The notes under the pieces were generated by a model. The model worked only from the letters and a program-made list of their open reading frames with translations, ran no database searches and was not told where the DNA came from. DNA of 64,000 bases, from the NCBI RefSeq assembly GCF_000478195.2, contig NZ_AUZM01000011.1:1-64000 (forward strand), in the 5' to 3' direction. Within the stretch, counting starts at the first letter, position 1; every line of letters starts with the position of its first letter. Positions 43,332 to 52,229 of this stretch are shown piece after piece. The position numbers were made by a program, and so were the translations under genes. The DNA is from Lyngbya aestuarii BL J. Its GTDB lineage: Bacteria > Cyanobacteriota > Cyanobacteriia > Cyanobacteriales > Microcoleaceae.

Positions 43332-45053
43332 GTGAGTGTTCAGCCTGATCGTATAAAAGCTTTGATCTCGAATATCGATGAAGCCTTGACAAGATCGAAT
43401 CCTCGGCCGCCTTTGGTTGTTATGGGGGATAGCATCATGCACTCGCGTCAAGTTCTAGAACAGGTGCGAAGTTATTTGCAATCCCTAGAGCCAAGTCACC
43501 CAACAGATAATTCTGATATCATACCGCGTTATTCTGATCTCGAACGGCAATCGTTAGAACAATCTTTACGGTTGATCATTCGTGAAGAATTACAGGGGTT
43601 ACAGACTCAGTTTACAGAAACTATTCAAGCAGAAATTCAGGCAATGCGCCAAGAGCGGCGGATTTTGATTCGAGAATTGCGGGGGTTGAGACAGCACCGA
43701 CAACAAGCGGAAACAACTCAACAGACGACTCAGCCCTCTCCGCCGTCGCCCTCCCCTGTTCCGACGGTGATTCCCCAAACAGAACCCTATATTTATCCTT
43801 CTCGCCAGGAACAAGCGCCGGAATTGTTCCCCTATGCAGGGGTAGAACTTCCTCCCTCTTTTCAGTTCAAGTCTTTAGTTACTCCGGGTGTTGCTATTCA
43901 ACCTCAAGAGAGTCAACCTCAAGAGTTAGAACTAGAAATTTCCCCCCCAACAGAGCTTTTAGAACCCACTTCTACTGCAACTGATGAGGGAACTCCCGAA
44001 ACTGAGTCGATGCAAGCTGAACTGGAAATTTCCCCCCCCTCCGAGACTGCTGAATTTTTCCTCACGCCCAACACTCAAACCGAAACCACTTCCTTAGAAT
44101 CAGTCGCACCCGAACTGGAAATTTCCACCCATTCAGAACCTTTAGAACCCACTGCAACGGCAACTGATCAGGAAACTCTCCCTACTGAGTCAATTCAAGC
44201 TGAACTGGAAAATTCCCCCCTCTCCGAGACTTCCGAATCTTTCCTCACGCCCAACACCCAAACCGAAACCACTTCCTTAGAATCAGTCGCACCTGAACTG
44301 GAAATTTCCACCCCCTCCGAACCAGTAGAATCCCCTTCTACTCAGAGCGATGAAGAAATTGCCAAAACTGAGTCAATTCAAGCTGAACTGGAAAATTCCC
44401 CCCTCTCCGAGCATCCAGAACCAACACCCCTGGAAATTCCCGCAGATCGCCCCCATGAGATCAGCGATGTCTTTGGAGTCTTTGATCTCAGCGAATCTAT
44501 ATTAGAATCTCCAGTCGAACCCTCGTCATCCGTAATCCCCACTCAGTCCACCGATATTCCTAATCCAATTCACGAATTGCTTGATCAAGAAGGCTATATT
44601 CAGGCTTCACCCCATGAAGATCTTTTACCTCGCGCTCAAGAAGAAGATGATGAACCGCTAGACTCTCATTTGATGGTGGGTAAAAGTATCCGACAACTGC
44701 TTGAAGAAGATTTAATCAATCTAGAACAGCAATCTTTTATCGGGGAAGAAGATCCTAACTCAGACTTTTCCACGGTTGAAGATACATCTCAAACTTCTTC
44801 TTCAACTCCTTCTTCAACTCCTTCCTCAAGGGCGATCGCAACTGCTAAAACAGTAGAAACCTTTGAGGATTTATGGTCTCAAACCTCTCTCAGCGAAATT
44901 AATCCCTTTGCTGAAGCGAATGCGTCTGAGATGACCCTTGATGAAATACTCACAACTATCGATGAGGATGAGGTAAAAACCAATCACTCAGAGAATGAGT
45001 CTGATTTAGAGGATTTTAATTTTGAGAGTTTGAATCGCAAATTGCCACACTAA
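43332..45053 (+). CDS. Acidic repeat protein of unknown function
   Basis: About 573 residues from GTG 43332, which follows GGGGGAGG by 8-9 bases; another GTG at 43323 overlaps that site. Residues 1-130 are helical with a coiled coil (EELQGLQTQFTETIQAEIQA, RRILIRELRGLRQHR). Residues about 200-370 are Glu/Ser/Thr/Pro-rich tandem repeats with a 61-residue period (TETTSLESVAPELEIS recurs). The C-terminal 150 residues are very acidic and probably disordered. No signal peptide. It lies 7 bases ahead of an actin-fold protein gene and is probably its partner. I do not recognise the family. Confidence 0.65.
   Translation: MSVQPDRIKALISNIDEALTRSNPRPPLVVMGDSIMHSRQVLEQVRSYLQSLEPSHPTDNSDIIPRYSDLERQSLEQSLRLIIREELQGLQTQFTETIQAEIQAMRQERRILIRELRGLRQHRQQAETTQQTTQPSPPSPSPVPTVIPQTEPYIYPSRQEQAPELFPYAGVELPPSFQFKSLVTPGVAIQPQESQPQELELEISPPTELLEPTSTATDEGTPETESMQAELEISPPSETAEFFLTPNTQTETTSLESVAPELEISTHSEPLEPTATATDQETLPTESIQAELENSPLSETSESFLTPNTQTETTSLESVAPELEISTPSEPVESPSTQSDEEIAKTESIQAELENSPLSEHPEPTPLEIPADRPHEISDVFGVFDLSESILESPVEPSSSVIPTQSTDIPNPIHELLDQEGYIQASPHEDLLPRAQEEDDEPLDSHLMVGKSIRQLLEEDLINLEQQSFIGEEDPNSDFSTVEDTSQTSSSTPSSTPSSRAIATAKTVETFEDLWSQTSLSEINPFAEANASEMTLDEILTTIDEDEVKTNHSENESDLEDFNFESLNRKLPH
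43930..44420 (+). repeat. 183-bp in-frame tandem repeat
   Basis: The motif GAGTCRATKCAAGCTGAACT occurs at 44004, 44187 and 44370, exactly 183 bases (61 codons) apart. TTCCTCACGCCCAACAC recurs at 44058 and 44241 with the same spacing. Adjacent units are nearly identical at DNA level, which points to recent expansion or homogenisation. Confidence 0.85.
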
Positions 45054-45060
45054 ATAAACT

Positions 45061-46842
45061 ATGTCGTCACCTGACAATAGCCACGAAGCACAAATCAACC
45101 CCGATGATCAATGGTATCTTGCACTTGATATCGGAGCCGGAGTATCAGCCTGTTTACTAAATCGCAATAGTCAGAAAGTCTATCCCATTTATTGGAAAGC
45201 TAAAACAATACTTTCATCCGATCAAGAAAATCACAGTTCTGATCAGGTCACATTTCGTTTAAGGTGTGAAGTAGACTGGCAGGAAACACCCAACGGATTA
45301 CGCCAAAAGTTAGAAAATTTTAAGCCTTATCTCAATATTGCAATTCCCTATATTCGCATTACTCAAGATAGTGCTTCGGAAGTTAGCCAAGTTCCCATAC
45401 CGTTAATCAAGTTATCGAACAATCAAACGGTTTTTTTAGGTAAGTTTCAACGGGCTTTACAACTGTTACTCTCGACGTTAACGCCTGTTTCTCAACCGTC
45501 ATTGAAAGGGTTGATGTTACCAAAATTGTACACCTGTGGATCGGTGGGTTTGGACGCCTTAGCGCTGCATGAGGTTCTCCGGGGGTTAGCAGGCGTTATT
45601 GTTGGTTTTCCCTCTCAGGCGACAGAAGCCTATCGGTTTAATGTAGAGACGGCGATCCTGGGCGCTAACTTGATCCCAAGTTCTCAACAGATTTTTTGGC
45701 TAGAAGATGCGATCGCCACGTTGCTTGGCCAACTTCATTCTGATGGGATGATTTCGATGTCGTTTGGGAGTGCGTTAGTGATTGATGCGGGAGCAACCAC
45801 GACAGAAATTGCGATCGTAGAACTTCCGGATCGGATAGAAGACTTAACTCATGATCATTTTATCTGTCACAGTTGGGCTTATGGAGGAGATGCGTTAGAT
45901 CTAGATATTATTTGTCAGTTATTACTCAATTCTCCGACAGGAAAACAGCTTCTTTTGGATCAGTTTTCGGATCAGGATTTGATTTGGCCTAAACCAGGAC
46001 ATCCAGACTTACACCGTCGTTATTGTCTTCAACAACAGCTACAAAGTCAACCGTTGGGGGTGGCGTTGTTGGCTGCGGCGAAGTCTCTGAAGGTGATTTT
46101 AAGCCAACAGCAATATTACACTTTGGAGATTGAGGATTATCACTGGAAACTCGATTTTATTGATTTTGAACGGTTGGTGTTGGTGCCGTTTATCAATCAG
46201 TTAAATACTGAACTTAATCACGTTATTGTTAAAGCAGGTCGATCAAGTATTGGTATTAATCAAGCCCTTTGTATGGGCGGAAATGGAGTCTGGACGGGGT
46301 TAAATCGCTGGTTGCGACAAAAATTACCTAATGCTGTGATCTGCCAAAATGATAGCCAACAGAGCAGTATTGATCCGCGATCGCTATGGGATCAGGTGCA
46401 GGTGGCGATGGGGTTAGCCACTTTACCTCTATATCCTCAAGTTTTGGATCGTTCCCGACACCAATATCGGGATTATTTTCTACTGAAAGAGTTGTTAAAT
46501 AGCTTTGAGGAGGGACAAACGTTATCTATTCAGCAGGTGATCCAAGTCTTAGAAAGTCGCGGAATTAATACACGTTCTTGTAAATCTCGCCTTCAGTCTA
46601 TTTTGAAAGATCAGCTTCGGCTGGGTTTAATTCCCCAAGAACCAGAAATTGTCTTGATTCATCCAGCTTCTCGACAAACTCCTGATTATCAGTCTCTCAG
46701 TCAGGAAAAGTTATTCATTGAAGACGGTGATCAACTCTATCGTTTAAATTTGGAACTAGCCGATCAAGTTCATCAATATTTGAATCAATTGTTTTCAGGA
46801 TTTCCCGCCTATTTGGAGGAACCTGCTATTGTTTCACTCTAA
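45061..46842 (+). CDS. Actin/Hsp70-fold ATPase-like protein of unknown function
   Basis: 593 residues. Two phosphate-binding-like segments are visible: WYLALDIGAGVSACLLNR near the N terminus and ALVIDAGATTTEIAIVELPD near residue 240, the two glycine-rich loops of the actin/Hsp70/sugar-kinase fold. LCMGGNGVWTGLNRWLRQKL resembles the adenosine-binding motif. The C-terminal 120 residues form an added helical domain. No membrane segment or signal. It starts 7 bases after the acidic repeat protein, and the two look like a cyanobacterial gene pair. Whether it polymerises, acts as chaperone or as a scaffold cannot be said. Confidence 0.65.
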   Translation: MSSPDNSHEAQINPDDQWYLALDIGAGVSACLLNRNSQKVYPIYWKAKTILSSDQENHSSDQVTFRLRCEVDWQETPNGLRQKLENFKPYLNIAIPYIRITQDSASEVSQVPIPLIKLSNNQTVFLGKFQRALQLLLSTLTPVSQPSLKGLMLPKLYTCGSVGLDALALHEVLRGLAGVIVGFPSQATEAYRFNVETAILGANLIPSSQQIFWLEDAIATLLGQLHSDGMISMSFGSALVIDAGATTTEIAIVELPDRIEDLTHDHFICHSWAYGGDALDLDIICQLLLNSPTGKQLLLDQFSDQDLIWPKPGHPDLHRRYCLQQQLQSQPLGVALLAAAKSLKVILSQQQYYTLEIEDYHWKLDFIDFERLVLVPFINQLNTELNHVIVKAGRSSIGINQALCMGGNGVWTGLNRWLRQKLPNAVICQNDSQQSSIDPRSLWDQVQVAMGLATLPLYPQVLDRSRHQYRDYFLLKELLNSFEEGQTLSIQQVIQVLESRGINTRSCKSRLQSILKDQLRLGLIPQEPEIVLIHPASRQTPDYQSLSQEKLFIEDGDQLYRLNLELADQVHQYLNQLFSGFPAYLEEPAIVSL

Positions 46843-46917
46843 GATGGGAATCTCTATTTTAACAAGAAAGTCTTCTCAAAAGTTTATCAGACATAAAAAG
46901 TAAATAAAAAAAATAAA

Positions 46918-47082
46918 ATGATTGAATCACGTTATTGGCGAGAAAAACTACGCGATGAATTAAAGTGGCTAAGAAAAAAACAGACATACAAACGTTGGTC
47001 AGAAAAGCAAATGGTTTTATATGAACGTCAACTAATGTTGGTAGCGTTTGGGGTGAAACTGTTAATAGTAATCGTTATATAA
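46918..47082 (+). pseudogene. 54-codon gene stub
   Basis: ATG 46918 opens MIESRYWREKLRDELKWLRK and continues to a stop at 47080-47082. It reads like the amphipathic, Trp/Arg-rich N terminus of a small soluble protein, then breaks off. Upstream A-rich sequence has no strong ribosome-binding site. It may be a remnant rather than a working gene. Confidence 0.35.
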
Positions 47083-47120
47083 ACTATGTTGATAGTTTGG
47101 TCAACTTAATGGATATGGGT

Positions 47121-47270
47121 AATAAAGTGTTGCTGCTGGGCGGCTCCTGGTTCCTCAATTCTAATTACTGCCGTTCTGCCTACCGCAACCTCAATGATTT
47201 GCGCGACGACTTCAGCAATGTTGTTGGTTTTCGTGTGTTGTGCGTTTCAGGATTCTCCTTTGACCTTTAG
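47121..47270 (+). pseudogene. Fragment of a formylglycine-generating-enzyme (FGE-sulfatase/SUMF1) domain
   Basis: The plus strand reads LLLGGSWFLNSNYCRSAYRN, then FSNVVGFRVLCVSG, then a stop at 47268-47270. This is the C-terminal signature of FGE-sulfatase domains (RGGSW..CRSAYR..GFRVV). About 250 upstream residues of the domain are absent. In cyanobacteria such domains are often at the end of kinase, peptidase or diversity-generating-retroelement target proteins. No reverse transcriptase is seen here, so this is just debris. Confidence 0.7.
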
Positions 47271-47700
47271 CACTTAGCCCTTTACTCTTATTTTTTAGCC
47301 CTTATCGCGCCAAGCGCGTTCATTTATTTTAGGGTTTTTTGTTGTTCTGTGCTGAGGTGGTTTTGGGCTTGAGTTGTATTGAGTTATAGCTTCAACCGTA
47401 TAAGTATTATATCGGTAGAGTTGAGATTTTGTCAATTGTTTGGGTTGTTGATTTGCTTAAATTTAAGGCGGTTGGTAAATTGAATTAATATTTAGAAATA
47501 TGGGTAGCCAGACAAAAGTTTTTTCCGCCCCCCAGCCCCCAAATTTGGGGGAGCAAGAACTTCAAAGTCCCCAATTTTTTCAAGTCTCCCATTAGATTGC
47601 CCCCCGAGCAAGCCAAAATTGGTAGGAACTGGAATTTTCAAGTCTCCCATCTTTAAAAGTCCCCCAGAATTGACGAGCGACCCCCTAAAGGGTTCGTTAG

Positions 47701-47733
47701 TTGCTCCACTTGGGGTCTCCCCAAGTGGAGCAA
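47701..47733. terminator. Perfect 15-bp hairpin
   Basis: TTGCTCCACTTGGGG and CCCCAAGTGGAGCAA pair perfectly across a TCT loop. It lies just beyond the xisI gene 3' end (minus strand), so it may end that transcript. It could instead be a mobile palindromic repeat. Confidence 0.6.
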
Positions 47734-47831
47734 CTTTGCAATCTTAGGGAACGCGCGAGGAGGGGACAGTAGGGGGCAGGGATTTAGGGGGCGGCTAACG
47801 TTATTTACTATTAAATATTCAATTCTATTTT

Positions 47832-48167
47832 TTAAGCAACACCATATCCGGTATAAGGACGTTTGTAGGGAGGGTGTAAACCCAATACAATGTCTTCTTG
47901 AGGAATACCCATTTCGATTAATTCTTGACCCACATCAATATCAGTTGCATTGTGCTGAAGCCAAATCTTTTCATCTTTGATATCGAAATGTAAAACCGTA
48001 TAGTAAACTCTTTGCAACCCTTTCCAACCGACTCGCATTAATTGATAATGATCTCGTATGGAGTCAAAAAATAGTTGGTTTTATACATTTTCATTTTGAT
48101 GTTTGAACTCACTATATTTTTCTAACAAAGTTTGAATACAAGACCGATAATATTCTAACTTATCCAT
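47832..48167 (-). pseudogene. xisI: XisI-family gene with one nonsense codon
   Basis: From ATG 48167 one frame reads MDKLEYYRSCIQTLLEKYSE, a TAA at 48081-48083, then NQLFFDSIRDHYQLMRVGWK and the hallmark IPQEDIVLGLHPPYKRPYTG. This matches XisI along its whole length of about 112 codons. XisI proteins were named after the fdxN element excision controlling factors of Anabaena and are widespread as orphan genes. Only the one stop interrupts it, at a position where Glu or Gln would be expected. Internal initiation at 48038 would yield a 68-residue C-terminal part. It starts 5 bases after the Uma2 gene. Confidence 0.75.
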
Positions 48168-48172
48168 TTGTT

Positions 48173-48754
48173 TTAATTTTCTTCTACCCCCTCCAAAATG
48201 ACATCTTCATAAAGCATCTCAATCGGAAAACTCAAATCAACGGTAGTTAAATTGATTTCGTCTCCTTCTCCATAATTATAAAGTTCCCAAATTCCATTTT
48301 GATTGAGGCGAAACCCTTCAACGAAAATCTGCCTTGTCTCAATTAGAACATATTCTTTTAAACTGGAGATTCGACGATAGTTTTGAAATTTCCTACCCCG
48401 GTCTACCGCTTCTGTTCCCGGAGATAACACTTCAACAATTAAGCAAGGATGATAAATAACCTTGGTGGCGCGTCGGTCTGTTTCATCGCAAGTGACCATG
48501 ACATCTGGATAATAAAAGGGTCCGATTTCAGATACTCCAAGTTTGGCATCTGCCATTGATACTTTACATCCTTTGCCACGCAGATGATTTTTTAAGATTG
48601 TTGTCAAGTTAACCGCAATATCATTGTGAGAAATACTTCCTCCTGTCATTGCGAAAACTTGACCGTCCAGATATTCATATTTAAGGGGTTGTTTTTCTTC
48701 CCATTCGAGGTATTCTTCGGGAGTAATAGATTGACCTTCTGGAATGGCTATCAT
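48173..48754 (-). CDS. Uma2-family PD-(D/E)XK endonuclease (DUF820)
   Basis: 193 residues. ITPEEYLEWEEKQPLKYEYLDGQV is the characteristic Uma2 opening. The nuclease core is FYYPDVMVTC (Asp) and LIVEVLSPGTE (Glu-x-Val in place of Glu-x-Lys, as in many Uma2 proteins). These genes are present in dozens of copies in cyanobacterial genomes, and their role is still unsettled. It lies 5 bases upstream of xisI, where XisH (another nuclease-like protein) normally sits, and 18 bases downstream of a small antitoxin-like gene. Confidence 0.9.
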   Translation of the reverse strand: MIAIPEGQSITPEEYLEWEEKQPLKYEYLDGQVFAMTGGSISHNDIAVNLTTILKNHLRGKGCKVSMADAKLGVSEIGPFYYPDVMVTCDETDRRATKVIYHPCLIVEVLSPGTEAVDRGRKFQNYRRISSLKEYVLIETRQIFVEGFRLNQNGIWELYNYGEGDEINLTTVDLSFPIEMLYEDVILEGVEEN

Positions 48755-48772
48755 TTGAATTCAATTATGCAC

Positions 48773-48983
48773 TCATTCAATTAATCCTCTGAGGGCTTGA
48801 TTAACCGCTTCAGGTGCGCGTGAAAACCGGAGCTACATCCTCATCTAGAACGACAACCGTTAACTTTTGTACTTGACTACGGGTAGCAAATCGATTAGAT
48901 TTTGCTTTTTGATAATCGAAGCAATATTCAGCTAAAAGCTCGTCTTCAGAATTGTTATTTTGGTTAGAGGGTGTTTTGTTCAT
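48773..48983 (-). pseudogene. Small antitoxin-like gene with a one-base frameshift
   Basis: From ATG 48983 the frame reads NKTPSNQNNNSEDELLAEYC, FDYQKAKSNRFA and LTVVVLDEDVAPVFTR, then hits a stop. Dropping one base near 48818 continues as PEAVNQALRGLIE and a stop at 48773-48775, which is the expected ending of this small cyanobacterial family (LDEDVAxVFxxxExVNxALRxLI). The family often precedes PIN or RelE-like toxin genes. Here it precedes Uma2. The intact form would be about 70 residues. The extra base probably changes the last 13 residues. Confidence 0.7.
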
Positions 48984-49042
48984 AATCCTCACGCTTTTCA
49001 TAATTCATCATTCATCATTCATAATTTAGTCTAAATTGCACC

Positions 49043-52000
49043 TCATTCTGTTTTAACAGGTGGATATTGTTTGAGAACGTGTTTTAAATATTGTCCGGTA
49101 TGCGATCGCTTATTTTTCGCCACAGCTTCCGGGGTTCCTTCTGCCACAATTTCCCCACCTTTATCTCCCCCTTCCGGTCCCAAATCAATTATCCAATCCC
49201 CACATCGAATTACATCTAAATTGTGTTCAATCACAATCATTGAATTCCCTTTATCCACCAACCGTTGTAAAACATTCAACAGTTGATGTACATCATAAAA
49301 AGATAATCCCGTTGTTGGTTCATCTATTAAATATAAGGTTTTTCCCGTCGCCCGTTTTGACAATTCTGAGGCTAATTTTACCCGTTGGGCTTCTCCTCCC
49401 GAAAGCGTTGGTGCAGGTTGACCTAATTTCACATAACCCAACCCCACATCCATCAAAGTTTGTAAACGAGTTGCGGCTTTGGGAATATTTTCAAACACAC
49501 CTAAAGCTTCCTCAACCGTCATGTTTAAAACATCAGCAATAGACTGACCTTTATATTTAACTTGTAGCGTTTCCCGATTATATCTCGCGCCTTTACACAC
49601 TTCGCACTGAACATAAACATCGGGTAAAAAATTCATCTCAATCACATTTACCCCCTGTCCATTACAAGCCTCACATCTTCCACCTTTAACGTTAAAAGAA
49701 AAACGTCCAGGTTTATATCCTCTGGCTTTGGCTTCGATAGTTTCTGCAAAGGTTGCTCGAATAATATCAAATACTCCTGTATACGTCGCCGTATTAGAAC
49801 GAGGTGTCCGACCAATGGGAGATTGATCAATCACAATCACCTTATCTAACGCCTCTAACCCTGTCAACGTTTTCAACTGTTGGGGGAAGGGAACTTTACG
49901 ACTAAAATGATGTTGTAAAGCTGGATAAAGTAACTCGTTAATTAAGGTTGATTTTCCTGAACCTGAGACTCCGGTAATACAAACCAACTTTCCTAAAGGC
50001 AGTTCAACATCAAGATGTTTAAGGTTATTGCCGTGAGCATCTTTAAGAACTAATGATCGCCCATTTCCCGGACGACGTTCTGCGGGAGTTTGTATTTGAC
50101 GTTTTCCTGATAAATAAGCGCCCGTTAAAGAAGTTTTGCTAGATAAAATATTGTCAAAATTTCCAACAGCGACAATTTCACCGCCATGTAAACCCGCACC
50201 CGGCCCAATATCGACTAAAAAATCTGCCGTGCGAATGGTTTCTTCATCATGCTCAACTACAATTAATGTATTGCCTAAATCCCGCAATTTCATCAACGTT
50301 TTTAATAACCTGCCATTATCCCGTTGATGTAACCCAATACTCGGTTCATCCAAGACATACAAAACCCCCGTTAAACCCGAACCAATTTGAGTCGCTAATC
50401 GAATTCGTTGGGCTTCTCCTCCCGACAATGAAGCCGCCGTTCGAGATAAGGTGAGATAATCTAACCCGACATCCAATAAAAACTGCAACCGGGCGCGTAT
50501 TTCCCTCAATACTAAATCCCCAATTTGCGCTTGTCTTTCGGTTAAGTCTAATTGTTGAATTCGCTGCAAACAATCGCGAATCGAAACTTCTGTTAAATCG
50601 GTAATCCCAGACTGCCCCAACCTCACCGCCAACGCTTCGGGTTTAAGTCGTTTTCCTTTGCAGGTTTCGCAAGCTTGATCGATTAAATATTGTTCTAATT
50701 TCTGCTTTTGTAACTCCGAACTACTATCATCATATTGACGTTGTAATAAGGGAATTACACCCGGATACGGACGCTCATACCCCCGCTTTTCTCGATAACG
50801 AGAATCGGTTTCAATCCAAATCGGTTCTTCTGACCCATACAAGACAATTTGTTGCTGTTGTTTGGTTAAATGCTTCCACTGGGTATTGATATCAAACCCA
50901 AACGCTTGACCCACACTATAGAGCAACGAAAAATAATAAGAATCGTCTTTTTCTGACCACGGGGCGATCGCACTGTAAAGCGGTGCCTCTGGATCAGGGA
51001 CAACCAACTGCGGGGAAAAGGTTTGCAGATGTCCTAACCCATGACAACTCGGACAAGCCCCATAGGGAGAGTTAAACGAAAACAGACGCGGAGAAAGTTC
51101 TTCCATCACCGCCCCATGTTCAGGACAGGCGAAGTTTTCAGAAAAGATCAGTTGAGATAAAGAGGTTTTTCCCACTTCTGGTAAAGGGTGATGCTGATAG
51201 GAATTATCGGCTTTTTCCCCAGAACTTTTGTTCTCAGAACTTGCTATTTTTTCGTCAGTTGGGTTATACTTACTATCAGATCGCGACGCGGATACCCCCC
51301 CCAATGTATCATTTAACACATCGATAATCCCAATCCCCTGTGAATACCGCAGGCAGGTACTCAGGGAATCGGCTAAACGCTCCTGTATATCGGGCTTTTT
51401 AATTAAGCGGTCAATAACGATTTCTATAGTGTGTGTATAATTTTTATCTAAGTCGGGCAAATCTGACAGTTCAAAAATCTCTCCATTTACCCTCACGCGA
51501 ACAAATCCTTCGGAGGCCAAACTCGAAAATAGCTTACGGTGAGTCCCCTTTTTTCCCCGGACAACGGGGGCGAGAATATGAAATTTAGTGCGGTCTGGAA
51601 GTTCCATCACCCGATCGCACATTTGATCAATCGTTTGGGGGGCAATATTGCGATCGCAGACCGGACAATGAGGTTCACCCGCTCGTCCAAACAGCAATCG
51701 CAGGTAATCATAAATCTCCGTGACTGTCCCCACCGTAGATCGGGGATTGTGAGACGTTGATTTTTGGTCGATAGAAATTGCTGGACTCAACCCTTCAATA
51801 GCATCAACATCGGGTTTATCCAACTGTCCGAGAAATTGACGAGCGTAAGCACTCAAAGATTCGACATAGCGGCGTTGACCTTCAGCAAAAATCGTATCAA
51901 ACGCCAAAGAAGACTTACCCGAACCCGACACTCCCGTAAACACAATTAAGCGATCACGAGGCAATTCCAGATCAACATTTTTCAGGTTATGCTGTCTCGC

Positions 52001-52099
52001 CCCTCGAATGCGAATAGTATTTTCAGTGCCGGAGTTAAACGAATAGCCGTTGGGGGAGTGATGCGTTTGATCAGGCGTTAGGTTAGCCGAGTCGAACAT
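49043..52099 (-). CDS. uvrA: Excinuclease ABC subunit A (UvrA)
   Basis: About 1018 residues from ATG 52099 (MFDSAN); the frame is open from 52114. UvrA is the damage-recognition ATPase of nucleotide excision repair. It has two ABC ATPase halves: Walker A TGVSGSGKSSLAFDT and TGVSGSGKSTLINEL, signature motifs SLSGGEAQRIRLA and TLSGGEAQRVKLA, and zinc-binding CPVC and CEAC...CEVC modules. IRIRGARQHNLKNVDLELPRD marks the start. One segment of about 45 residues before the FACPEHGAVMEELSPR region (DSKYNPTDEKIASSENKSSG) is low-complexity and probably an inserted loop. It stands alone. No sign of decay. Confidence 0.97.
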   Translation of the reverse strand: MFDSANLTPDQTHHSPNGYSFNSGTENTIRIRGARQHNLKNVDLELPRDRLIVFTGVSGSGKSSLAFDTIFAEGQRRYVESLSAYARQFLGQLDKPDVDAIEGLSPAISIDQKSTSHNPRSTVGTVTEIYDYLRLLFGRAGEPHCPVCDRNIAPQTIDQMCDRVMELPDRTKFHILAPVVRGKKGTHRKLFSSLASEGFVRVRVNGEIFELSDLPDLDKNYTHTIEIVIDRLIKKPDIQERLADSLSTCLRYSQGIGIIDVLNDTLGGVSASRSDSKYNPTDEKIASSENKSSGEKADNSYQHHPLPEVGKTSLSQLIFSENFACPEHGAVMEELSPRLFSFNSPYGACPSCHGLGHLQTFSPQLVVPDPEAPLYSAIAPWSEKDDSYYFSLLYSVGQAFGFDINTQWKHLTKQQQQIVLYGSEEPIWIETDSRYREKRGYERPYPGVIPLLQRQYDDSSSELQKQKLEQYLIDQACETCKGKRLKPEALAVRLGQSGITDLTEVSIRDCLQRIQQLDLTERQAQIGDLVLREIRARLQFLLDVGLDYLTLSRTAASLSGGEAQRIRLATQIGSGLTGVLYVLDEPSIGLHQRDNGRLLKTLMKLRDLGNTLIVVEHDEETIRTADFLVDIGPGAGLHGGEIVAVGNFDNILSSKTSLTGAYLSGKRQIQTPAERRPGNGRSLVLKDAHGNNLKHLDVELPLGKLVCITGVSGSGKSTLINELLYPALQHHFSRKVPFPQQLKTLTGLEALDKVIVIDQSPIGRTPRSNTATYTGVFDIIRATFAETIEAKARGYKPGRFSFNVKGGRCEACNGQGVNVIEMNFLPDVYVQCEVCKGARYNRETLQVKYKGQSIADVLNMTVEEALGVFENIPKAATRLQTLMDVGLGYVKLGQPAPTLSGGEAQRVKLASELSKRATGKTLYLIDEPTTGLSFYDVHQLLNVLQRLVDKGNSMIVIEHNLDVIRCGDWIIDLGPEGGDKGGEIVAEGTPEAVAKNKRSHTGQYLKHVLKQYPPVKTE

Positions 52100-52229
52100 A
52101 GAAAACACAACCAAATGATCCTTAAATATCTTAGCGTTATCTTGGGAATGTTGCTGCGCTCATCAAATTTCTCACCCCAGACAACCCCAAAAACTGATTG
52201 AATAGAAAACAACCGATCCGTTACGATCA

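Larger units (their letters stand above)
46843..47831. other. Decay and repeat zone between actin-fold and xisI genes
   Basis: Almost 1 kb without an intact gene. It holds a 54-codon stub (46918), an FGE-sulfatase fragment (47121-47270), a CGCGCCAAGCGCG palindrome near 47309, the palindrome CCCCC-AAATTT-GGGGG (47536-47551), two copies of CAAGTCTCCCAT about 60 bases apart, and a perfect 15-bp hairpin (47701-47733). Confidence 0.7.

Noticed and set aside
43930-44420. Possible CRISPR-like array
   Set aside because: The repeats are in-frame, 183 bases long and contiguous inside a coding region; no short repeats with unique spacers, and no cas genes in the window.
47121-47270. Diversity-generating retroelement variable region
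   Set aside because: The FGE-type tail is right for one, but there is no reverse transcriptase, template repeat or accessory gene within view.
49071-51949. Multiple plus-strand open frames opposite uvrA
   Set aside because: Antisense shadows of a long, clearly conserved gene.
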